Positions 6,139-8,601 of a stretch of 8,601 nt of DNA are shown here, one piece after another. The position numbers and the translations under genes were made by a program. Position 1 is the first letter of the stretch. Every line of letters starts with the position of its first letter. The notes under the pieces were generated by a model. The model was not told the DNA's origin. It saw only the letters and a list, made by a program, of their open reading frames with translations, and searched no databases. Source of the DNA: Actinomycetes bacterium (GTDB lineage: Bacteria; Actinomycetota; Actinomycetes; Actinomycetales; Microbacteriaceae). Location of the stretch: positions 1 to 8,601 of the forward strand of contig JAEZSU010000109.1 of NCBI GenBank assembly GCA_023421635.1. The letters are read 5' to 3'.

Positions 6139-6770
6139 CCGCCCGCTCCCGCGGGCGCCCCGGCAGCTCCCGGCACCCCCGGCTCGAGACCCAGCACGAG
6201 CCTCGCCGCCTCGCCGCCGATCACCAGGACCGCATACGACCTGCCCGCGAACTCGTCCGCGAGCCGCCACCATGCCTTCGGGTCACCCCCATGGCGGTCG
6301 GGAGCGACCACGACGAGTCCTTCGACGTCCCGCCGGAGCACTGCGAGTTCGCACAGCATCCGCAGCCGCGTCGTCGGCGGCAACGTTGCCATGGGGCGGC
6401 GGATGTCATCCAACAGGTCGTGGTGGTCGGCCCACCGCCGCGTCGCGCGGGGGTCCGCACGCCTGCCCGCGAACATCAGCTCCTCGGCGATGACGGTGCC
6501 CACGAACACCTGCGGCTCCGGCGCCGAGACGTCCGGCGCGTCCACGAGCGCCGTCCGTCTGCGAAGCGCAGCCGGATCCACCCGGCCGTCGACGCGCACC
6601 TCCCCGGCCTGCGGGCGCATACGACCGGATGCGAGCAGTCCCAGCACCGTCGGACGCTGCTCGGTCTCGGCGAATCCGTACGTCGCCAGTGTGCTCTCGT
6701 ACCGGAGGGTGGTCGACGGGAGGGCGTGCACGCGTTCGCCCACGCGCACCGCATCCAGCTCGACCCGCAC
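6135..6770 (-). CDS. Degenerate ABC-ATPase-like protein lacking catalytic motifs
   Basis: A 211-residue protein that follows the outline of an ABC nucleotide-binding domain without its chemistry. AETEQRPTVLGLLASGRM (34-51) followed by RPQAGEVRVDGR sits where Walker A and the next helix belong, but the G-x4-GKS/T loop is gone. LPPTTRLRMLCELAVLRRD (130-148) replaces the LSGGQ signature helix, GLVVVAPDRHG (151-161) replaces Walker B and its Glu, and VLVIGGE (181-187) lacks the switch His. It ends in a Gly/Ala/Pro-rich tail (195-211). The start is GTG at 6770, because an in-frame TGA lies 3 nt upstream (6774-6776). Its stop overlaps the YhgE/Pip ATG as ATGA, so the two products are made together and may interact. 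It is likely a pseudo-ATPase partner; the family assignment is by pattern only. Confidence 0.72.
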   Translation of the reverse strand: MRVELDAVRVGERVHALPSTTLRYESTLATYGFAETEQRPTVLGLLASGRMRPQAGEVRVDGRVDPAALRRRTALVDAPDVSAPEPQVFVGTVIAEELMFAGRRADPRATRRWADHHDLLDDIRRPMATLPPTTRLRMLCELAVLRRDVEGLVVVAPDRHGGDPKAWWRLADEFAGRSYAVLVIGGEAARLVLGLEPGVPGAAGAPAGAGG

Positions 6771-6773
6771 GGT

Positions 6774-6830
6774 TCATCCCGTCGCGCTCGACCCGGGAGG
6801 GTCGACGTCCGATCGAGGTGACATGCGCAT
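6774..6830 (-). CDS. Possible leader ORF (16-18 aa) in frame with the ATPase-like gene
   Basis: ATG-CGC-ATG at 6830-6822 opens a 16- or 18-codon ORF (MRMSPRSDVDPPGSSATG) that stops at TGA 6776-6774, just 3 nt before the GTG of the ATPase-like gene and in the same frame. A strong SD, GGAAGG at 6834-6839, lies 9 nt before the second ATG (6824). Either this is a coupling leader peptide, or the gene once began here and a stop codon now divides it. The codon content alone does not decide. Confidence 0.35.
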   Translation of the reverse strand: MRMSPRSDVDPPGSSATG

Positions 6831-6833
6831 GGT

Positions 6834-6839
6834 CCTTCC
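6834..6839 (-). promoter_or_regulatory. Strong Shine-Dalgarno upstream of the ATPase-like gene
   Basis: Minus-strand GGAAGG. It is 9 nt from the ATG at 6824 and about 63 nt from the annotated GTG at 6770, so it serves the leader ORF rather than the GTG directly. The rest of the 139-bp gap after dfrA (6771-6909) holds only short 4-bp stems and no clear terminator or -10. Confidence 0.45.
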
Positions 6840-6909
6840 GGCATGGAGCAGGTCGCCTCACTCTCGTCGCAGCGACAGGCTCGCGCCAGGGACCATCGGC
6901 CCTATCGGT

Positions 6910-7416
6910 TCAGCCGTCCCGCTCCAGGCTGAGGAAGCGGTACCGGACCCCGCTCGTGGACTCGGACCAGCCGGTGGCGGGCTCGCTCGCGCGGGTCTGC
7001 CAGCCCTCGACGCGTGGTGCGAACGTGTCCCCGGCGACGGCGACGTCGAGCTCGGTCACCTCGAGCCGGTCCGCCCGCCCGATCGCCTGGCGGAAGAGGT
7101 CGCCCCCGCCGATCACCCACGTCCACTCGCCGCCGTCGGCTCCGGCGAGCGCGAGCGCCTCGTCGAGCGATCCCACGGCCTCCGCCCCGGGCACGTGCCA
7201 GTCCTGTTGCCGGGTCACCACGATGTTGCGACGGCCGGGAAGGGGGCGGAACCGCGGCGGCAGGGAGTCCCAGGTCTTCCTGCCCATGACGACCGCGCTC
7301 CTGGCGGTCACCGCCTTGAAGTGGGCGAGGTCCTCCGGCACATGCCACGGCATCCCGCCGTCCGCGCCGATGACCCCGCCTTCGGCCTGCGCCCAGATGA
7401 GTCCCAGACGGGTCAT
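6910..7416 (-). CDS. dfrA: Dihydrofolate reductase
   Basis: Reduces dihydrofolate to tetrahydrofolate with NADPH, regenerating the cofactor used up by ThyA. The 168-residue protein shows the full set of DHFR motifs: [20 protein letters not shown] at 5-24, catalytic acid Asp29 in PEDLAHFK (27-34), [10 protein letters not shown] at 44-53, [11 protein letters not shown] at 59-69, the NADPH loop [12 protein letters not shown] at 101-112, and VTELD at 120-124. The length is normal for bacterial chromosomal DHFR. The ATG at 7416 overlaps the thyA TGA as ATGA, so translation is probably coupled. No residue looks like an acquired trimethoprim-resistant type; it appears to be the housekeeping enzyme. 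The symbol is sometimes given as folA. Confidence 0.96.
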   Translation of the reverse strand: MTRLGLIWAQAEGGVIGADGGMPWHVPEDLAHFKAVTARSAVVMGRKTWDSLPPRFRPLPGRRNIVVTRQQDWHVPGAEAVGSLDEALALAGADGGEWTWVIGGGDLFRQAIGRADRLEVTELDVAVAGDTFAPRVEGWQTRASEPATGWSESTSGVRYRFLSLERDG

Positions 7417-8222
7417 ACCGCGACCGCACCGCGGATGGCGGGGTGGTGCTGGTAGTCCTCCACCACGATGTCCTCGAACGCGTAGTCGAAGATCGAGGCC
7501 GGGCGGCGCGTGAAGCGGAGCCGCGGGGACGGGTAGGGATCGCGTGTCAGCTGCTCCGCGACCTGCTCCCGGTGGTTGTCGTAGATGTGGCAGTCGCCGC
7601 CGGTCCAGACGAAGTCGCCGAGCGCCAGGTCTGTCTGCTGCGCGATCATCGCGGTGAGCAGCGCGTAGGAGGCGATGTTGAACGGCACGCCGAGGAAGAG
7701 ATCGGCGCTGCGCTGATAGAGCTGGCAGGACAGCTTGCCGTCCGCGACGTAGAACTGGAACAGGGCGTGGCACGGCGCGAGCGCCATGTCGGGGATGTCT
7801 GCCGGGTTCCAGGCCGACACGATGAGGCGCCGGGAATCGGGGTTCGTCCGGATCTGCTCGATCACATCGCTGATCTGATCGATCACGCCGCCGCCGGGGG
7901 TGGGCCAGGAGCGCCACTGGACACCGTAGACCGGGCCGAGCTCGCCGTCGGCGTCCGCCCACTCGTCCCAGATGCTCACGCCGTGCTCCTGCAGCCAGCG
8001 CACGTTCGAGGAGCCCTGCAGGAACCAGAGCAGTTCGTAGACGATCGACTTCATGTGCACCCGCTTGGTGGTGATCAGCGGGAAGCCCTGGGCGAGGTCG
8101 AAGCGGATCTGCCGGCCGAACACGCTCGTGGTGCCGGTGCCGGTGCGGTCGGACTTGTGGGTGCCGTGCTCGAGCACGTCGCGGAGCAGGTCTTCGTAAG
8201 GCGTGGGGATCGCTGCGGTCAC
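7413..8222 (-). CDS. thyA: Thymidylate synthase
   Basis: Methylates dUMP to dTMP using 5,10-methylenetetrahydrofolate, releasing dihydrofolate for the adjacent DfrA. The 269-residue protein carries DRTGTGT at 25-31 (Arg26, phosphate binding), the catalytic Cys151 in [21 protein letters not shown] at 170-178, [13 protein letters not shown] at 178-190 (Asn182 binding dUMP), and [15 protein letters not shown] toward the C-terminus. I start at GTG 8222 ([13 protein letters not shown]): the length is then close to the 264-residue E. coli enzyme, and TATCGT lies 7 nt upstream. A reading from GTG 8303 would add 27 low-complexity residues and cross this promoter. dfrA follows with a 4-bp overlap; a response regulator gene diverges upstream. 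Confidence 0.97.
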   Translation of the reverse strand: MTAAIPTPYEDLLRDVLEHGTHKSDRTGTGTTSVFGRQIRFDLAQGFPLITTKRVHMKSIVYELLWFLQGSSNVRWLQEHGVSIWDEWADADGELGPVYGVQWRSWPTPGGGVIDQISDVIEQIRTNPDSRRLIVSAWNPADIPDMALAPCHALFQFYVADGKLSCQLYQRSADLFLGVPFNIASYALLTAMIAQQTDLALGDFVWTGGDCHIYDNHREQVAEQLTRDPYPSPRLRFTRRPASIFDYAFEDIVVEDYQHHPAIRGAVAV

Positions 8223-8229
8223 GCGCCTC

Positions 8230-8235
8230 ACGATA
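8230..8235 (-). promoter_or_regulatory. Candidate -10 element of thyA (leaderless or very short leader)
   Basis: Minus-strand TATCGT, then the 7 nt GAGGCGC, then GTG at 8222. The geometry is the same as for dapA, including a GAGG-containing spacer. It also supports GTG 8222 over the upstream GTG at 8303, since the longer reading would translate through the promoter. Confidence 0.5.
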
Positions 8236-8274
8236 CCCCCGGCCGCCGACACGGGCCCGGAGCGCGCAGGCGCG

Positions 8275-8301
8275 GCGGATGGTCCCGAAGGGACTGTCCG
8301 C
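8275..8301. repeat. 27-bp inverted repeat between thyA and the response regulator
   Basis: The arms GCGGATGGTCCC (8275-8286) and GGGACTGTCCGC (8290-8301) are separated by GAA. Ten of twelve positions pair exactly, and the other two are G-U wobbles if read as plus-strand RNA. It sits about 50 bp upstream of the thyA start and overlaps the possible -35 of the response regulator promoter. It has no T-run and no upstream plus-strand gene, so an operator is more likely than a terminator. Confidence 0.6.
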
Positions 8302-8323
8302 ACTCACAGCCGACGCATATGAT
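8294..8323 (+). promoter_or_regulatory. Candidate promoter of the response regulator gene
   Basis: TATGAT at 8318-8323 is one mismatch from the TATAAT consensus. CTGTCC at 8294-8299, 18 bp upstream, is a weak -35 (3 of 6). Transcription would start near 8330, giving a leader of about 35 nt. Confidence 0.45.
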
Positions 8324-8344
8324 CTGCCATAGCAATCTCATAGC
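8316..8344 (+). promoter_or_regulatory. CATA/CATAGC direct repeats, possible response-regulator binding site
   Basis: CATA at 8316-8319, then CATAGC at 8328-8333 and again at 8339-8344, spaced 12 and 11 bp. ATCT precedes the last two copies. The block is conspicuously AT-rich for this genome and overlaps the -10 and likely transcription start. Direct repeats at about 11 bp are the usual binding geometry of OmpR/PhoB-type regulators, so autoregulation is plausible. Confidence 0.4.
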
Positions 8345-8364
8345 CGCAGTCCGAGAATCGAGGC

Positions 8365-8601
8365 ATGAGCACGATGGCCCCAGCCCCCGCCCTCCACCGC
8401 GCCGACGGCACGCCGCCGCGCGTGCTCGTCGTGGACGACGAGCAGATGCTCACCGATCTCCTGTCGATGGCGCTGCGGATGGAAGGATGGACCGTCCGCA
8501 CCGCCGCATCCGGCTTCGACGCCCTCGCCGCCGCGCGCGAGTTCGAGCCCGACGCGATGGTGCTCGACATCATGATGCCGGACCTCGACGGCATGGCCGT
8601 G
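8365..8601 (+). CDS. Two-component response regulator, receiver domain (cut by window edge)
   Basis: The first 79 codons of a response regulator, open to the window end. The receiver starts with RVLVVDDEQM (19-28; acidic Asp24/Asp25), and the phosphoacceptor is Asp68 in MVLDIMMPDLDG (65-76). The Thr/Ser and Lys of the receiver and the output domain lie outside, so the DNA-binding class is not seen; the style fits OmpR/PhoB-type regulators, which is an inference. An 18-residue polar, Pro/Ala-rich N-terminus precedes the receiver. The ATG at 8365 has GAGG only 1 nt upstream (8360-8363). The next in-frame ATG at 8374 has that GAGG at 10 nt and may be the real start. It is divergent from thyA. 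A partner kinase is not in the window. Confidence 0.9.
   Translation, partial: MSTMAPAPALHRADGTPPRVLVVDDEQMLTDLLSMALRMEGWTVRTAASGFDALAAAREFEPDAMVLDIMMPDLDGMAV

Noticed and set aside
6139..6273. N-terminal extension of the YhgE/Pip protein to 6273
   Set aside because: It is Arg/Gly-rich and lies inside the ATPase-like gene; the ATGA overlap at 6138 and a normal family N-terminus fit better.
6840..6909. Terminator between dfrA and the ATPase-like gene
   Set aside because: Only 4-bp stems could be found and no T-run, so neither a terminator nor readthrough can be supported from sequence.
4303..7455. A 1050-codon open frame on the plus strand antisense to the YhgE/Pip, ATPase-like and dfrA genes
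   Set aside because: The sequence is low-complexity (Arg, Gly, Ala, Asp and Val-rich), spans several real genes on the other strand, and reflects strong third-position GC bias. It has no recognisable domain or start signal.
8223..8303. N-terminal extension of thyA to the GTG at 8303
   Set aside because: It would add 27 residues not found in ThyA and run through the candidate -10 at 8230-8235 and the 27-bp inverted repeat.

Overview
The window is very GC-rich DNA with GC-ending codons. RNase J, ThyA, DHFR and DapA all look actinobacterial, and several starts look leaderless. I infer an actinobacterium, most likely a Microbacteriaceae such as Microbacterium; the family is an inference from protein style and gene order, not from a search. 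The window is almost fully coding. No gap exceeds about 145 bp, and I see no tRNA, rRNA, insertion sequence, phage gene or CRISPR array.

Left part (1-2865, minus strand): a transcription unit reading leftwards, dapA (lysine/peptidoglycan precursor synthesis), then rnj (RNase J), then the N-terminal 33 codons of a GNAT-type acetyltransferase cut by the window edge. The 86-bp dapA-rnj gap carries three successive hairpins, the last touching the rnj ribosome binding site. A Nudix hydrolase (2922-3461, plus) is divergent from dapA and convergent with the next operon, leaving 4 bp between stop codons.

Middle part (3466-6830, minus strand): a compact unit consisting of a short leader ORF, a degenerate ABC-ATPase-like protein, a YhgE/Pip-type membrane protein, a 27-codon small ORF and a short-chain dehydrogenase (SDR). 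ATPase-like/YhgE and small ORF/SDR are joined by ATGA stop-start overlaps. The ATPase-like protein has lost every nucleotide-handling motif while keeping the fold pattern. This is the least ordinary part of the window.

Right part (6910-8601): thyA and dfrA, coupled by an ATGA overlap, make dTMP and regenerate tetrahydrofolate. Divergent from thyA is the start of a response regulator whose upstream region holds a 27-bp inverted repeat and CATA(GC) direct repeats spaced about one helical turn, a plausible autoregulatory site.

Across the window four starts (GNAT, dapA, Nudix, thyA) have a TANNNT hexamer exactly 6-7 nt upstream, the arrangement expected for leaderless transcripts. Genes inside operons use Shine-Dalgarno sequences or stop-start coupling instead. 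No clearly new defence or metabolic system is present; the best candidate for something under-described is the pseudo-ATPase/YhgE/small-ORF/SDR operon.
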